From: Psychrobacter okhotskensis
Lineage (GTDB): Bacteria; Pseudomonadota; Gammaproteobacteria; Pseudomonadales; Moraxellaceae
NCBI RefSeq assembly: GCF_013248965.1
Contig: NZ_JABRVQ010000005.1
Location: 1-64,000, forward strand
Direction: 5' to 3'
Length of the DNA stretch: 64,000 nt
Shown: positions 8,724 to 18,742 of the stretch, in pieces
How the letters are laid out: the number at the start of each line of letters is the position of its first letter
How positions within the stretch are numbered: position 1 is the first letter of the stretch
Notes under the pieces: model-generated
Databases searched by the model: none
What the model saw: only the letters and a program-made list of their open reading frames with translations
What the model was told of the DNA's origin: nothing
Program-made: the position numbers and the translations under genes

Positions 8724-9172
8724 TGCAAATTTGGGTGGATGCTGATTCGGTGCCATTGATTGCCAAAGACTTGATTATCAAAACGGCTGAGCGGACGCAA
8801 ACAATGGCTATTTTCGTCGCCAATCAGCCAATTAAATTGCGTAAGTCACCGCTGCTCGTCATGACCGTGGTGCCATCAGGATTTGATAAAGCCGACGATT
8901 ATATCGTAGAACAGATACAGCCAGGTGATTTAGCAATCACCAGTGACATCCCTTTGGCCAACGATATTTTGGACAAAGGCGGCTTGGTACTGACCACACG
9001 CGGCATGGTCTACGACAAAAATAATATTAAGCAAAAGCTCAATATGCGCGACTTTATGGATACCATGCGCGGTACTGGCGTGTTAGAGCTGCAAGAAATG
9101 AGCGGACAAAAACCTTATGGTGACCGTGACAAAAAAGCCTTTGCCGACGGTCTTAATCGTTTGGTTCGCTGA
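8723..9172 (+). CDS. UPF0178 (YaiI/YqxD) family protein
   Basis: 149 aa. Opens with the family signature MQIWVDADSVP and contains ITSDIPLANDIL and the later TTRGMVYDKNNI segment, all typical of YaiI/YqxD proteins, which have a PIN-like nuclease fold. The activity is not established. It is translationally coupled to purK by a one-base overlap (TAATG), a link of no obvious functional logic. Confidence 0.9.
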   Translation: MQIWVDADSVPLIAKDLIIKTAERTQTMAIFVANQPIKLRKSPLLVMTVVPSGFDKADDYIVEQIQPGDLAITSDIPLANDILDKGGLVLTTRGMVYDKNNIKQKLNMRDFMDTMRGTGVLELQEMSGQKPYGDRDKKAFADGLNRLVR

Positions 9173-9375
9173 TTTTTATAGCCATAATCTTTGCTATCTA
9201 TCTTAACCCCCTCCTAGCCTGTGCTCTTTGCAAACCGTATACATTCATAACCAAACACTATGCAATCGGCACGCTTCATAACGAAGTGTGCCCATCATTG
9301 TTGTTACGCTGTAGTCAACTTTTAAGACAAACAGTTTTTACAACAACAGTAACGTATATAAGAATAGGAATGACT

Positions 9376-10014
9376 ATGAAAATTTTAGTAATTGGCGCCA
9401 GTGGACGAGTGGGAACTGATTTAGTTAAGCAGTTATTAGCAGATGATCATCAAGTGATCGGTACCACGCGTGATAAAAAGAAATTGTTCGATGCAGATAA
9501 TTATTCGCAATTGGATTTAGACTTATTAGCAAATAAAGACGATATTCGAAATCAGATTGATGATGACGTTGAGGCGATATACTTTGTAGCAGGTTCTGGA
9601 AACAAGAACTTGTTAGAAGTAGATTTACACGGTGCGGTGAAAACAATGCAAGCGGCGCAAGATAAAGGTATCAATCGCTATATCATGCTTAGCACAGTGT
9701 TCTCATTAGACACCAGCAAATGGACAAGCCCTGCGATTGAAAATCTAAAAGAATATTACATCGCCAAACATTACGCTGACCAATGGTTAGTCAACGACAG
9801 TACTCTTGATTACACCATCGTCCAAGCTGCTGCCCTAAAAGAACGCGCCGGAACTGGCAAAATTACGATCAATGGTACTGATGCTGGCGAGAATGCGATT
9901 GCGGATGTGGCATCGACTTTAGCAGCGGTTTTGAATGCTGATAGCGCAAGTAAGAAAGTCTTTAGCATGCAAAACGGTGAGACAGCCATCGATAAAGCTA
10001 TCGCAACATTATAA
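9376..10014 (+). CDS. NAD(P)-binding Rossmann-fold protein (atypical SDR, YwnB/YhfK-like)
   Basis: 212 aa. Starts MKILVIGASGRVGTDLVKQL, the glycine-rich GxxGxxG dinucleotide-binding turn, and has YIMLSTVFSL and YTIVQAAAL as in NAD(P)H-binding (NmrA/NAD_binding_10) proteins of the YwnB/YhfK group. AGGA six bases upstream supports the ATG at 9376 over the longer frame from 9286 or the ATG at 9370. The substrate is unknown. A bidirectional terminator follows, separating it from epmA. Confidence 0.85.
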   Translation: MKILVIGASGRVGTDLVKQLLADDHQVIGTTRDKKKLFDADNYSQLDLDLLANKDDIRNQIDDDVEAIYFVAGSGNKNLLEVDLHGAVKTMQAAQDKGINRYIMLSTVFSLDTSKWTSPAIENLKEYYIAKHYADQWLVNDSTLDYTIVQAAALKERAGTGKITINGTDAGENAIADVASTLAAVLNADSASKKVFSMQNGETAIDKAIATL

Positions 10015-10049
10015 TCAAGCTCAGCGCTACCCTATTTATAATTAAAGAA

Positions 10050-10086
10050 AAAAGCGAGTAAGCCTTCCGGTCTACTCGCTTTTTTT
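10050..10086. terminator. Bidirectional intrinsic terminator
   Basis: AAAAGCGAGTA and TACTCGCTTTTTTT form a strong stem around a 12-nt loop, with A and U tracts on both sides. It serves the plus-strand SDR gene and the minus-strand epmA, whose stop lies at 10110. Confidence 0.9.
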
Positions 10087-10109
10087 ATGATGGACCATCT
10101 AATAAATTA

Positions 10110-11147
10110 TCAGGCCAGACCACTTGGAAACGGAATGACGTCCTCTACTCTGTCGGCTCCTGTGATGACCATAAGCAATCTATCCAACCCCACAGCAATG
10201 CCACTACAAGGTATCAAGTCATTAGATGCCGCCAATAGATGCTCATCGATTGGCATGACTGGCAAATTATGGCGCTGGCGCAATTGATTGTCTTGCTCAA
10301 AACGCATTCTTAACGCCTGCCCATCTGCCAGCTCGTCATAGGCGTTGGCAATCTCAATACCATTGATATATAGCTCAAAGCGCTTCGCAACCTTATTACC
10401 GTCTTTATCTAAAGCCGTTTTTGCTAATGCTGCCGTTGCTGGTGGATACTCTATAATCAAAGTCGGCAAATCGTGACCCAAATTTGGCTCGACCGCGTGG
10501 CTAAATAATAGGTCTAACCAGCTTTGCCGGCTTTCTTCTTCACTATTGGTTGTCACGCTCTCTACATTATTAAAATTAAAACCGGTCAAACCTTTATCTT
10601 CTGCCACTGCTTGTAATGTCGCCAAACTGGCCGTCAGTGGATGTATGCCAACGAAGTCCATAAACGCATCAACGTAGCGGTAATGATTCATCACAATCGA
10701 GTAGCCATATAGGGCTTCTAGTAGTTCGCCAAGCTCAGTCGCCATATCGGCTAAGCTATAGTTTGGCTGATACCATTCCAACATGGTGAATTCAATATTA
10801 TGGCGTACGCCTATTTCATTATCTCGAAATACCGGGCAAATTTGATAAATAGGCACTTGCCAGCTGCCCAATAATCGCTTCATGGCAAATTCAGGTGACG
10901 TATGCAGGTAATAAGTGCGTGGTCGATCTTGATAGGTAACTTGCGCAGCGACGGACTGCAAAAAGGTATCCGTATTGCCAGCTTGCGACAACAGCGGAGT
11001 CTGCACCTCAAGCACCTGCCGCTTATTAAAAAACTGACGAATATCGCACATAAACTGCGCACGCTGCCGCGCCATCGCTAGGGTCATGGTGGGCGCGTAA
11101 CTGGGCTTAGTATTTGGCTTAACAGAAGAACGGGTTGATTGGCTCAT
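10110..11147 (-). CDS. epmA: Elongation factor P--(R)-beta-lysine ligase EpmA
   Basis: 345 aa, the catalytic core of class II lysyl-tRNA synthetase without the anticodon-binding domain, as in EpmA (PoxA/GenX/YjeA). It attaches beta-lysine to a conserved lysine of EF-P, easing translation of polyproline. Motif 2 is seen in FRDNEIGVRHNIEFTMLEWY and motif 3 in CSGIAVGLDRLLMVITG near the C-terminus. Length and the absence of an OB domain separate it from LysS. The downstream 35 bp includes the shared terminator. Confidence 0.93.
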   Translation of the reverse strand: MSQSTRSSVKPNTKPSYAPTMTLAMARQRAQFMCDIRQFFNKRQVLEVQTPLLSQAGNTDTFLQSVAAQVTYQDRPRTYYLHTSPEFAMKRLLGSWQVPIYQICPVFRDNEIGVRHNIEFTMLEWYQPNYSLADMATELGELLEALYGYSIVMNHYRYVDAFMDFVGIHPLTASLATLQAVAEDKGLTGFNFNNVESVTTNSEEESRQSWLDLLFSHAVEPNLGHDLPTLIIEYPPATAALAKTALDKDGNKVAKRFELYINGIEIANAYDELADGQALRMRFEQDNQLRQRHNLPVMPIDEHLLAASNDLIPCSGIAVGLDRLLMVITGADRVEDVIPFPSGLA

Positions 11148-11204
11148 TAGTATTTACTGTGACTGATGAATAATAAAAATAGGGTGATAAGTAGGTTTTT
11201 GACT

Positions 11205-12353
11205 TTAGAACTGCCATTCACGGCGCAAATGATAATCACGGCGCAGTTGATCAAAATCAGCGCCATTAACTTGTCCGTCAATGACCTGACGTCGCAAGGA
11301 AGCATCATCTTGCATAATGTCATAAAACTTAATCAACTTATCTGGATGCGCTTTTAATTCAGACCACAAAAACATATTCAGTGGCAGCAGCTTTTGCATA
11401 GACTGTGCAGGTGTGACCGCCAGTTTTTCACATAGCGCATCATAGATAATTTGGGTACCGCGCAGCTTCCCCTCTACAGTATAACCAGCGATATGTGGCG
11501 TTGCGATAGCCAACTTGCTTAACAAACTCTCGGCAATCTCTGGCTCATGCTCAAACACATCAAGCACTGCTTGGCGTCCCGTACGCTCAATATCTGCTGC
11601 TAAATCACGCGCATGAATGACGGGTCCGCGCGCGCTATTAATGAGCATAGTATGCGCAGGCATCATACTCAGGGCATCTGCGTTGATTAGATGCCGCGTT
11701 GGGTAATCGCTACCACTCGGGTGAGTATAGCCTCTCTTATCAGTCAGTGGCACATGTAAACTGACAACGTCGCTTTGGCTAAGTACTTGCGCCAAGCTGG
11801 CGTTATTCGTCTCTGAAGGGGGCAATAACGGATCATAGCCCAATACTTGCCAGCCCAAATCATTGGCATACTGAGCGAGCGTGCTACCAATATTGCCAAG
11901 GCCAATGATGCCTAAGGTTAATGGCCTCGTTGGTGACGTCGTTGATAGCATCGTTGATGGCTGCCAATACTGCGGACGCAATGTCAAAATAGCCGTCAGT
12001 ACATATTGGGCGACCGAATGCTTGCTACAACCCGCAGCATTGGCAAAAGTGATGTTGCGCGTCGCTAGATAATCTTGATCAACATGATCGGTGCCGATCG
12101 TTGCCGAGCCTACAAATTCTACGCTTTCATTATCAGCCAATAACTGCTCGTTCACTGGCGTCACCGAGCGTATCAACAATACAGTGGGCTGTAATTCAGC
12201 AAGCAATGCCGCATCGATATCGCGCCCCGCAACTTTGACAATATTTACTATTTGCTCAGTCGCCTGTCCAAGCGCAGTGGCATTAAAAAACTCATCAAGG
12301 CTAGCGATATTACTGTCAGCCACAATAGTTATGCTGTTTATCGTATCTATCAT
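11205..12353 (-). CDS. pdxB: Erythronate-4-phosphate dehydrogenase PdxB
   Basis: 382 aa D-isomer 2-hydroxyacid dehydrogenase of vitamin B6 (PLP) biosynthesis. N-terminal catalytic half: VEFVGSATIGTDHVDQDYL. NAD-binding GIIGLGNIGSTLA lies at about 152-164, followed by LINSARGPVIHARDL. The catalytic Glu and His are in HEPEIAE and ATPHIAGYTVEGK. The C-terminal extension (DUF3410-like dimerisation domain) distinguishes PdxB from PGDH. epmA follows after about 57 bp on the same strand, with no terminator seen between them. Confidence 0.93.
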   Translation of the reverse strand: MIDTINSITIVADSNIASLDEFFNATALGQATEQIVNIVKVAGRDIDAALLAELQPTVLLIRSVTPVNEQLLADNESVEFVGSATIGTDHVDQDYLATRNITFANAAGCSKHSVAQYVLTAILTLRPQYWQPSTMLSTTSPTRPLTLGIIGLGNIGSTLAQYANDLGWQVLGYDPLLPPSETNNASLAQVLSQSDVVSLHVPLTDKRGYTHPSGSDYPTRHLINADALSMMPAHTMLINSARGPVIHARDLAADIERTGRQAVLDVFEHEPEIAESLLSKLAIATPHIAGYTVEGKLRGTQIIYDALCEKLAVTPAQSMQKLLPLNMFLWSELKAHPDKLIKFYDIMQDDASLRRQVIDGQVNGADFDQLRRDYHLRREWQF

Positions 12354-12529
12354 CGCATTAAACCTTATTAAAAATTTCTATCAATCAGTACATAATTTAT
12401 CAGTGACTTGTTATCTATGACATTATTTCGCTAAATATTTTTTACTACCGCTGTCGGCGTAGGCACAACGCGCAAGAAAAAATTATTTCAGTCTCGCGCT
12501 AAAATGCGCCGTCTCTGTTTTATTTGGTA

Positions 12530-13675
12530 TCAACTATATCCGCTATTTTCATTTTGCTCATCAACCGCTAATGGTGTATTTTTATCGATCAATACCTCTT
12601 CTTGTGGCGCAAATAGCTCATTTTTATGATTTGAAATCCATTCACGCCATACCGCAAGGCCGATAGCTAATACGACAGGACCGATGAACAAACCAACGAA
12701 ACCAAAGGCTGTTAAACCGCCCAACACCCCGATAAAAATAATGATAAAAGGAATCTTGGTGGCACCACTAATGACGATAGGACGGATAAGATTGTCCACC
12801 CAACTGATGACCAATATGCCCCATAAAGCCAAACCAATACCTTCTACCGTATGACCTTGACTTAATAACCAAATCGACACCCCACCCCACACAAATGGCG
12901 TACCAAATGGGATTAAGGCAATGATAAAAGTGACAATCGTCAGTAAAATCGGACTTGGTGCGCCAGAGAAATAATAACCAATACCCGCCAAGATTGCCTG
13001 CGCCAATGCGGTCAGACCAATACCATATACCACAGCGCGGGTGGTCGTACCCACAGAGTCAATATAACCATCGATACGATTGCCAATGATATTGCGTAAG
13101 GCTTGGCGGATTTGACGCACCAAGCTTGTGCCATCACGATAAAAGAAAAACAGCGTCATTAACGCCATGCCAAGCTTGGCAAGACTGCTGAACACCACAT
13201 CAAAGGCGACTTTGCCGTAATATAAATGAGACTGTACCCAGATACGAAAGGCTTCTAGCGTCCCCTCAGGATTTTTATTAATGCGCCACAGCACATCTTT
13301 GACTTGTTGCCCGATAATCGGCAAATCCTTAACAGAGTCAGGCACATCCAAATACCCTACTTTAATACGATAGATTAAATTGCTGATAAGACTCAAAGCT
13401 TCCTGCTGCAAGATAAAAATACCAACCACCAGCGGCACACCGATGATGAGAGTAATACTCACAGTCATGATAGCGGCACTAAAATTTGAACTGAACTTTA
13501 CTCGTTGGTGAAAAAAGTTATAAATAGGAAAGGTAACATACGCTAAAATCGCTGCCCACAATGCCGGTACAATAAAAAACTGTACCACTTGAAAACATAA
13601 TATAAACAACACGACCAACAAAGTAATGGCCAATAAGCGCTGAATAATAAATTCTTTTGTCCAGTTTTCTATCAT
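12530..13675 (-). CDS. AI-2E/PerM family transporter
   Basis: About 381 aa, multi-spanning. Two N-terminal helices (LLAITLLVVLFILCFQVVQFF...), a central soluble-like segment (about 100-165), then further spans. It carries the PerM/YdiK-type motifs TLFFFYRDG and IALIPFGTPFVWGG and a final FVGLFIGPVVLAI. The family (AI-2E_transport) includes quorum-signal exporters and Na+/H+ antiporters, so the substrate is unassigned. The frame extends to a TTG at 13702; the ATG at 13675, directly before the hydrophilic leader, is preferred although neither has a strong ribosome-binding site. Confidence 0.85.
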   Translation of the reverse strand: MIENWTKEFIIQRLLAITLLVVLFILCFQVVQFFIVPALWAAILAYVTFPIYNFFHQRVKFSSNFSAAIMTVSITLIIGVPLVVGIFILQQEALSLISNLIYRIKVGYLDVPDSVKDLPIIGQQVKDVLWRINKNPEGTLEAFRIWVQSHLYYGKVAFDVVFSSLAKLGMALMTLFFFYRDGTSLVRQIRQALRNIIGNRIDGYIDSVGTTTRAVVYGIGLTALAQAILAGIGYYFSGAPSPILLTIVTFIIALIPFGTPFVWGGVSIWLLSQGHTVEGIGLALWGILVISWVDNLIRPIVISGATKIPFIIIFIGVLGGLTAFGFVGLFIGPVVLAIGLAVWREWISNHKNELFAPQEEVLIDKNTPLAVDEQNENSGYS

Positions 13676-14490
13676 AGTGTATAAACCAAAAGCGGACAGC
13701 AAACCTCATACGGTATTGCTGAGAAGTTTATAAATGGGTGAACAGCAATTTATGGACAACATCCATAAATCGTATCCATTAGCGAAGGTGGTTGGCTATA
13801 AATCTACAGCTCAATTATTGGCGGCCATTACGCTCTGTGCCGAGACAACCGTAACACAGTTAACGCCAGTAATGTCATAGAAAACAGATGGCTGACCGAC
13901 GATTATTATGCAACAAAATGGCTCAAATAAATAACGCTATGTTGTAATCTTTACTTACAACTTTCTTAGACGAGATTCACTAAAGCCTTACCTGAATAAC
14001 CAAATCATCGTACGCAGAATGAATACCGAAAAACAATGACCACTAAGTACCCTACGCCGTCACTTTGTCAGTCATTATCTAGCAAGGTAAATCACTGGCG
14101 CGTTCTATTAGTAACAACAATTGATGTTATACTAGAATAATTATTTTGAACTTTTAAATGCCGCTACATTAATTTGACCTTATTATTTTTGTCATTATTA
14201 AAGCGCATCACTTTTCACAACCCTTCTTTATCCTTCCTCTCTAAACGACATTAATATCTAATCGTTAGAGTAGTGCGGCATAAATTGGGTCTACTACATA
14301 AGCATTACATTGATGCTTATACAAGCGTTGCACGCATCATGCGAGTTCGATATCAGGACTCAGGGTCAAAAAAAATGTAAAAGAAACTATGATTGACGCG
14401 CGATGTTTTGAGTGAATTTCGGATTGATTTTATTTTAAAGCAACACTGCCTCACCAAATTTTAAATACTATATTCATAGGAACAATAACA
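13676..14490. other. Divergent intergenic region of about 0.8 kb
   Basis: Lies between the PerM-like gene (minus) and nadE (plus), with no credible coding frame. Two small hairpins are visible: TTTATGGA-N5-TCCATAAA at 13749-13769 and AAGCAT-N7-ATGCTT near 14298-14316. The region must hold two divergent promoters. Its size leaves room for an unannotated small RNA, but nothing specific supports one. Confidence 0.5.
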
Positions 14491-16182
14491 ATGTCAAAAG
14501 ACAATGATAACCCTAACCTTACTGTCTCAAATGAGGCGAGTAAGAGCACTAAAACCCAAGATAGCGTTACTTTTGCTTTAGCCCAATCACACTTTTTGGT
14601 CGGTGATATCACTGCCAATGCAGCAAAAATGCGCACGCTGGCATTAGAAGCGCGTGAGCAAGGCGCTGATGTGATTGTCTTTCCAGAACTCGCACTATTA
14701 GGCTATCCACCCCAAGATTTATTGCTACGCCCTAGCTTGTCAGGTCGCATCAAAAGCGCCTTGTCTACTCTAAGTGATATCGATGACATCGTCATGATCG
14801 TCGGCTATCCACACGTTGATCACCATGGTACCTTCAACTCAGCCGCCATCCTGCATAACGGTCATCAAAAAGGCTTTTATCATAAGCAAATATTGCCAAA
14901 CTATGGCGTGTTTGATGAACGCCGTTACTTTGACAAAGGTCGTAATCAAGTTCTGTTTGATTATAAAGGCATTACCATTGGCCTGCTCATCTGTGAAGAC
15001 TTGTGGGAAAAAGGCCCTATTGCTGATCTCAAAAAGCAAGGCGCGGATCTGGTCATCAGCTTAAATGCGTCACCTTTTGAAATTGAAAAACAAGACAATC
15101 GTAAAACCATGCTGACCAAGCGCAGCCGTGAAAATGGCCTGCCGATTATCTATGTCAATGCGGTTGGCGGTCAAGATGATTTAGTCTTTGACGGTGGCTC
15201 TATGGCCGTGCAAGCTGATGGTAGCGTTGCCCACGAAGCGCCGCGTTTTATGAATCAGTTGCTACTGGCGACGTTAGATGTCAAAACCAGCAAGTTTAAC
15301 ACCCAGTCTAAAGCGCCTTTAACCCTTAGCCGCGAATCAGAGATGTATCAAGCGCTGGTGGTTGGTTTGCGTGATTATGTCAATCTTTCAGGATTCTCTG
15401 GCATTCTCGTTGGGCTATCAGGTGGTATTGATTCGGCCTTAACCCTCTGTATCGCTGTCGATGCGTTGGGTGCGGATAAGGTTTATGCGGTTATGATGCC
15501 GTACGAATATACCTCACAAATCAGCCTCGAAGATGCACAAGCACAAGCCCGTCGACTCAACGTTTCTTATACCGTTTGTCCAATTTTTGATGCCGTCGAA
15601 GGCATTCGTCATACCCTTGCCCCACTCTTTAATAAATCACCTGCGGACACCACCGAAGAAAACATCCAAGCACGTGCGCGCGGCGTTGTATTGATGGCAC
15701 TGTCTAATAAGTTTGGGCATTTGGTCATCACCACCGGCAACAAATCAGAGCTGGCGGTTGGTTACTCGACACTGTATGGCGATATGGCAGGCGGCTTTGA
15801 TGTCCTAAAAGACGTCTATAAATCACAGGTTTATAAATTAGCCAGCTATCGTAACCGCTTAGAAGACACTCCCGTTATTCCTGAGCGCGTGATTACCCGT
15901 CCGCCATCAGCCGAGCTACGTCCTGACCAAAAAGATCAAGACAGCTTGCCTGACTATGACGTATTAGACGGCATCCTAATGTTTTATATCGATGAAGACA
16001 TGGGCTATCAAGATATCGTGGATAAAGGCTTTGATGCAGACTTGGTCGCTAAAGTCATCCAAATGGTCGATAATAGCGAATACAAGCGCTGCCAAGCACC
16101 GATTGGCACCAAAATCAGCCATAAAGCCTTTGGTCGTGAGCGCCGTTATCCATTAGTGAATAAATGGTCAATAAAAGGCTAG
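14491..16182 (+). CDS. nadE: Glutamine-dependent NAD+ synthetase NadE
   Basis: 563 aa two-domain enzyme. The N-terminal nitrilase-like glutaminase (about 25-270) has the expected catalytic residues in FPELALLGYPPQDL (Glu), HKQILPNYGVFDE (Lys) and LLICEDLW (Cys). The C-terminal synthetase has the PP-loop SGGIDSALTL at about 309-318 and ITTGNKSELAVGYSTLYGD. It converts nicotinate adenine dinucleotide to NAD using ammonia channelled from glutamine. The N-terminal ~25 residues are a polar leader. A strong terminator follows. Confidence 0.96.
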   Translation: MSKDNDNPNLTVSNEASKSTKTQDSVTFALAQSHFLVGDITANAAKMRTLALEAREQGADVIVFPELALLGYPPQDLLLRPSLSGRIKSALSTLSDIDDIVMIVGYPHVDHHGTFNSAAILHNGHQKGFYHKQILPNYGVFDERRYFDKGRNQVLFDYKGITIGLLICEDLWEKGPIADLKKQGADLVISLNASPFEIEKQDNRKTMLTKRSRENGLPIIYVNAVGGQDDLVFDGGSMAVQADGSVAHEAPRFMNQLLLATLDVKTSKFNTQSKAPLTLSRESEMYQALVVGLRDYVNLSGFSGILVGLSGGIDSALTLCIAVDALGADKVYAVMMPYEYTSQISLEDAQAQARRLNVSYTVCPIFDAVEGIRHTLAPLFNKSPADTTEENIQARARGVVLMALSNKFGHLVITTGNKSELAVGYSTLYGDMAGGFDVLKDVYKSQVYKLASYRNRLEDTPVIPERVITRPPSAELRPDQKDQDSLPDYDVLDGILMFYIDEDMGYQDIVDKGFDADLVAKVIQMVDNSEYKRCQAPIGTKISHKAFGRERRYPLVNKWSIKG

Positions 16183-16259
16183 AGTGTAATCGCCATCTGG
16201 CTGCTACATAGAAAGTCAGATGACGACAGACCTTACTTATAAATCGATTGCTTATTATT

Positions 16260-16287
16260 AGCTGGGTGCTTGCCCAGCTTTTTTTAG
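16260..16287 (+). terminator. Intrinsic terminator after nadE
   Basis: AGCTGGG-TGCTTG-CCCAGCT followed by TTTTTTT: a perfect 7-bp GC-rich stem and a U tract, about 80 bp after the nadE stop. Confidence 0.9.
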
Positions 16288-16377
16288 TTTCTGACCACAA
16301 ATTTTTCTTGTTATTCCGACGATTCAATCCATTACTTTTAATTTATCTACCCTTACCTATTTCTATCCGAGTATTTC

Positions 16378-17652
16378 ATGAGCTTGCTAACTGCTAGTGT
16401 GTTTATCTTTTTGCTAATTGCCCTCAGCGCCCTTGTCTCTAGCTCCGAGCTGGCCCTAGCCTCCGCCCGAAAAATCAAACTACAAGTGATGGCCAAAGAA
16501 GGCGAAGTACGCGCGCTTGATGTCCTCAATATGCAAGAACACCCTGGCAGTTTTATTACCGTGGTACAAATCGCGCTCAATGCGGTGGCCATTTTGGCCG
16601 GTGTCATCGGCGAGTCAGCCATCAGCCCCTATTTAGTGCACTTGTTCGGTCATGAAGCGCTCGCCTCTGTGGTGTCATTTATCATTGTCACCAGCGTTTT
16701 TGTCCTGTTTGCCGACCTCATGCCAAAACGTCTCGCCATGTCCAACTCTGAACCTATCGCCATCAAAGTCGTACGACCAATGATATTTTTGATTTTTATC
16801 TTAAAACCTATCATCTGGGTGTTTGATGGTGCGGCGAATTTTCTCTTTAAGCTGCTAGGCATCTCTACGGTACGTAAAGATGAGATGACATCCGAGGATA
16901 TTGTCGCGGTGATGGATGCCGGTGCGGAAGCGGGTGTCATCAAACACCAAGAGCATCACCTGATTGAAAATATCTTTGAGATGCAAGAGCGTACCGTCAC
17001 CTCAGTAATGAATCCACGCGAGAATATTGTATATTTTGACAGCAAAGTCAGTACCGAAAAAATTGTCGAGGTGATGATTAAGCAGCCGCATAATAAATTT
17101 TTGGTTTGTCTTGACGATGATTTAGAACATATTATGGGCTATGTGGAGTCACGCAGTTTTTTAGCTTTAGTGTTGAATCAGCAAGAGGTGAGTTTAACCG
17201 ATAAGGCATTATTAAAACCGGCGCTTTTTATTCCTGATACCTTATCTTTATTTGAAGTGCTTGAGATGTTTAAATCGACGGGCGCTGACTTTGCGGTGAT
17301 CGTCAATGAATATGCGCTGGCGGTAGGCGTCATTACCCTAAAAGATGTGATGAGTATTGTCATGGGCGAGCTGGTCACGCTAGAGGAGCAGCCTATCGTC
17401 CAACGTACCGATAACTCCTGGTTAATCGACGGTATGACGCCAATCGAGGATGTCATTCGCTCATTGGGTATCGTCAATTTACCCAACAGCCAAAACTATG
17501 AAACGATCAGCGGTTTTATGATGTATATGCTCCGCAAAATCCCTAAGAAAACCGATAGCATCGAATATGCCAATTATCGTTTTGAGATTCTGGACACGGA
17601 TAAGCTGAAAATCAATCAGCTGCTGGTGACCAAACTTGAAGTGGTTGTTTAG
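16378..17652 (+). CDS. CNNM/CorC-type membrane protein with CBS pair
   Basis: 424 aa. The N-terminal DUF21/CNNM transmembrane domain (about 1-180) has ALVSSSELALASARKIKL. A CBS pair (about 205-325) carries VTSVMNPRENIVYFD and VIVNEYALAVGVITLKDVMSIVMGE. A small C-terminal CorC_HlyC-type domain (about 340-415) includes SWLIDGMTPIEDV. This is the YtfL/YoaE-like group, linked to Mg2+/Co2+ or polyamine efflux; older 'hemolysin' labels are unlikely to be right. The stop is followed within 20 bp by an isolated transposon-type inverted repeat that also touches the convergent yggS. Confidence 0.9.
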   Translation: MSLLTASVFIFLLIALSALVSSSELALASARKIKLQVMAKEGEVRALDVLNMQEHPGSFITVVQIALNAVAILAGVIGESAISPYLVHLFGHEALASVVSFIIVTSVFVLFADLMPKRLAMSNSEPIAIKVVRPMIFLIFILKPIIWVFDGAANFLFKLLGISTVRKDEMTSEDIVAVMDAGAEAGVIKHQEHHLIENIFEMQERTVTSVMNPRENIVYFDSKVSTEKIVEVMIKQPHNKFLVCLDDDLEHIMGYVESRSFLALVLNQQEVSLTDKALLKPALFIPDTLSLFEVLEMFKSTGADFAVIVNEYALAVGVITLKDVMSIVMGELVTLEEQPIVQRTDNSWLIDGMTPIEDVIRSLGIVNLPNSQNYETISGFMMYMLRKIPKKTDSIEYANYRFEILDTDKLKINQLLVTKLEVVV

Positions 17653-17667
17653 CGTAGTTAAGGTCTG

Positions 17668-17688
17668 TTGAATTGAGGACACGCCCTA
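17668..17688. mobile_element. Solo terminal inverted repeat of the MITE family
   Basis: GTTGAATTGAGGACACGCCC followed by TA is the exact reverse complement of the left end of the 21150-21319 element. The similarity stops after about 20 bases, and no second end is found nearby. It may be a remnant of an excised or deleted element, or the end of a related larger IS. It lies between two convergent genes and enters the stop codon of yggS. Confidence 0.75.
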
Positions 17689-18405
17689 ATCTCGAGCACC
17701 AAATATGGCGGTACCGACGCGCACCATGGTCGAGCCATTGGCAATCGCCTCTGCCATATCATCACTCATACCCATGCTAAGCGTATCCCAACCAGTTAAT
17801 TCTGGATGATCGCGCTTAATGTCTTCAAATAATTGCTTGGTGCGAGCAAAAGCATCGGTGTTGGCTTTTGCGGGAATAATCATCAGACCACGCAACTGCA
17901 AACGCTCACAGCCTTTCATCGTGGTGATCAATGCTGGTAACTGGGCTGGTAAACACCCTGACTTGCTGTCTTCATTATCAATATTGACTTGAATCAAAAC
18001 GTTTAGTGGCGACAACTCGCTTGGACGTTGGTCGTTTAGACGCTTCGCAATAATGTCACGCTCAACCGTTTGTACCCAGTCAAAATGCTCAGCGATATCG
18101 CGCGTCTTATTACGCTGGATACTGCCAATATAATGCCAAACGATAGCGTCACCAACCGTCTGAGATTTTAAAGTACTGATTTTTTCGATAGCTTCTTGTA
18201 GATAATTTTCCCCAAAGTGATACTGACCTTGCTTGGCTAACGCCGCAATCATGTCAGCAGGTTTGGTTTTAGAAACTGCAAGTAAAATGACCTCATCTAC
18301 TGCACTGTCTTTGGCTCGTTGCTCTGCCTGCGCGACCTGCTCTTTTACCTGTTGCCAATTGTCAACGAGGCTTACCTTATCAATATTATTTTCAGCATCT
18401 TTCAT
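17686..18405 (-). CDS. yggS: PLP homeostasis protein YggS (alanine racemase-fold)
   Basis: 239 aa YggS/PROSC family protein that binds pyridoxal 5'-phosphate without known catalysis. Signatures: LLAVSKTKPADMIAAL with the PLP lysine near residue 45, FGENYLQEAIEK, WHYIGSIQRNKTRDIAEHFDWVQTVER, GLMIIPA, LSMGMSDDMAEAI and VRVGTAIFGARD at the end. The last two bases of the target TA plus the first G of the inverted repeat form its TAG stop. Many homologues continue GARDY..., so the last residues were probably cut by the insertion. Divergent from pilT, as often seen in gammaproteobacteria. Confidence 0.94.
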   Translation of the reverse strand: MKDAENNIDKVSLVDNWQQVKEQVAQAEQRAKDSAVDEVILLAVSKTKPADMIAALAKQGQYHFGENYLQEAIEKISTLKSQTVGDAIVWHYIGSIQRNKTRDIAEHFDWVQTVERDIIAKRLNDQRPSELSPLNVLIQVNIDNEDSKSGCLPAQLPALITTMKGCERLQLRGLMIIPAKANTDAFARTKQLFEDIKRDHPELTGWDTLSMGMSDDMAEAIANGSTMVRVGTAIFGARD

Positions 18406-18742
18406 ATATGGCTCACAAGGATAAATTACTCAATTATTTGTTTTGGCTGTTATTAAGACTTTTATAAAAATTTTGCCATGAGCAAAATTTAAACAATAAA
18501 TAAATGACTGCCTAATTTTACATTTTCTTAGCCTAGTAGATGGTTAAATGCCAAGAGTCTTGTTATGATATTGTTACATGGTTTAACATATGCTACTAAA
18601 GATAGTAGTAATAGTAACAATCATGACCTACTCCATCGCCAAATAACTGAGCTAGCATAGGATGAGTGAAAAAGTTATTGTTTAGAACCTGCTGCTAAGC
18701 TCTTTTTGCCTTACCTTTATTCATTGATAGGAATGCCTGATT
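18406..18742. promoter_or_regulatory. Divergent yggS-pilT intergenic region
   Basis: 337 bp, AT-rich, with no coding frame. It must hold both the yggS and pilT promoters. GATAGGAATGCCTGATT precedes the pilT ATG and may supply the ribosome-binding site. No sigma-54 motif is seen. Confidence 0.5.
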
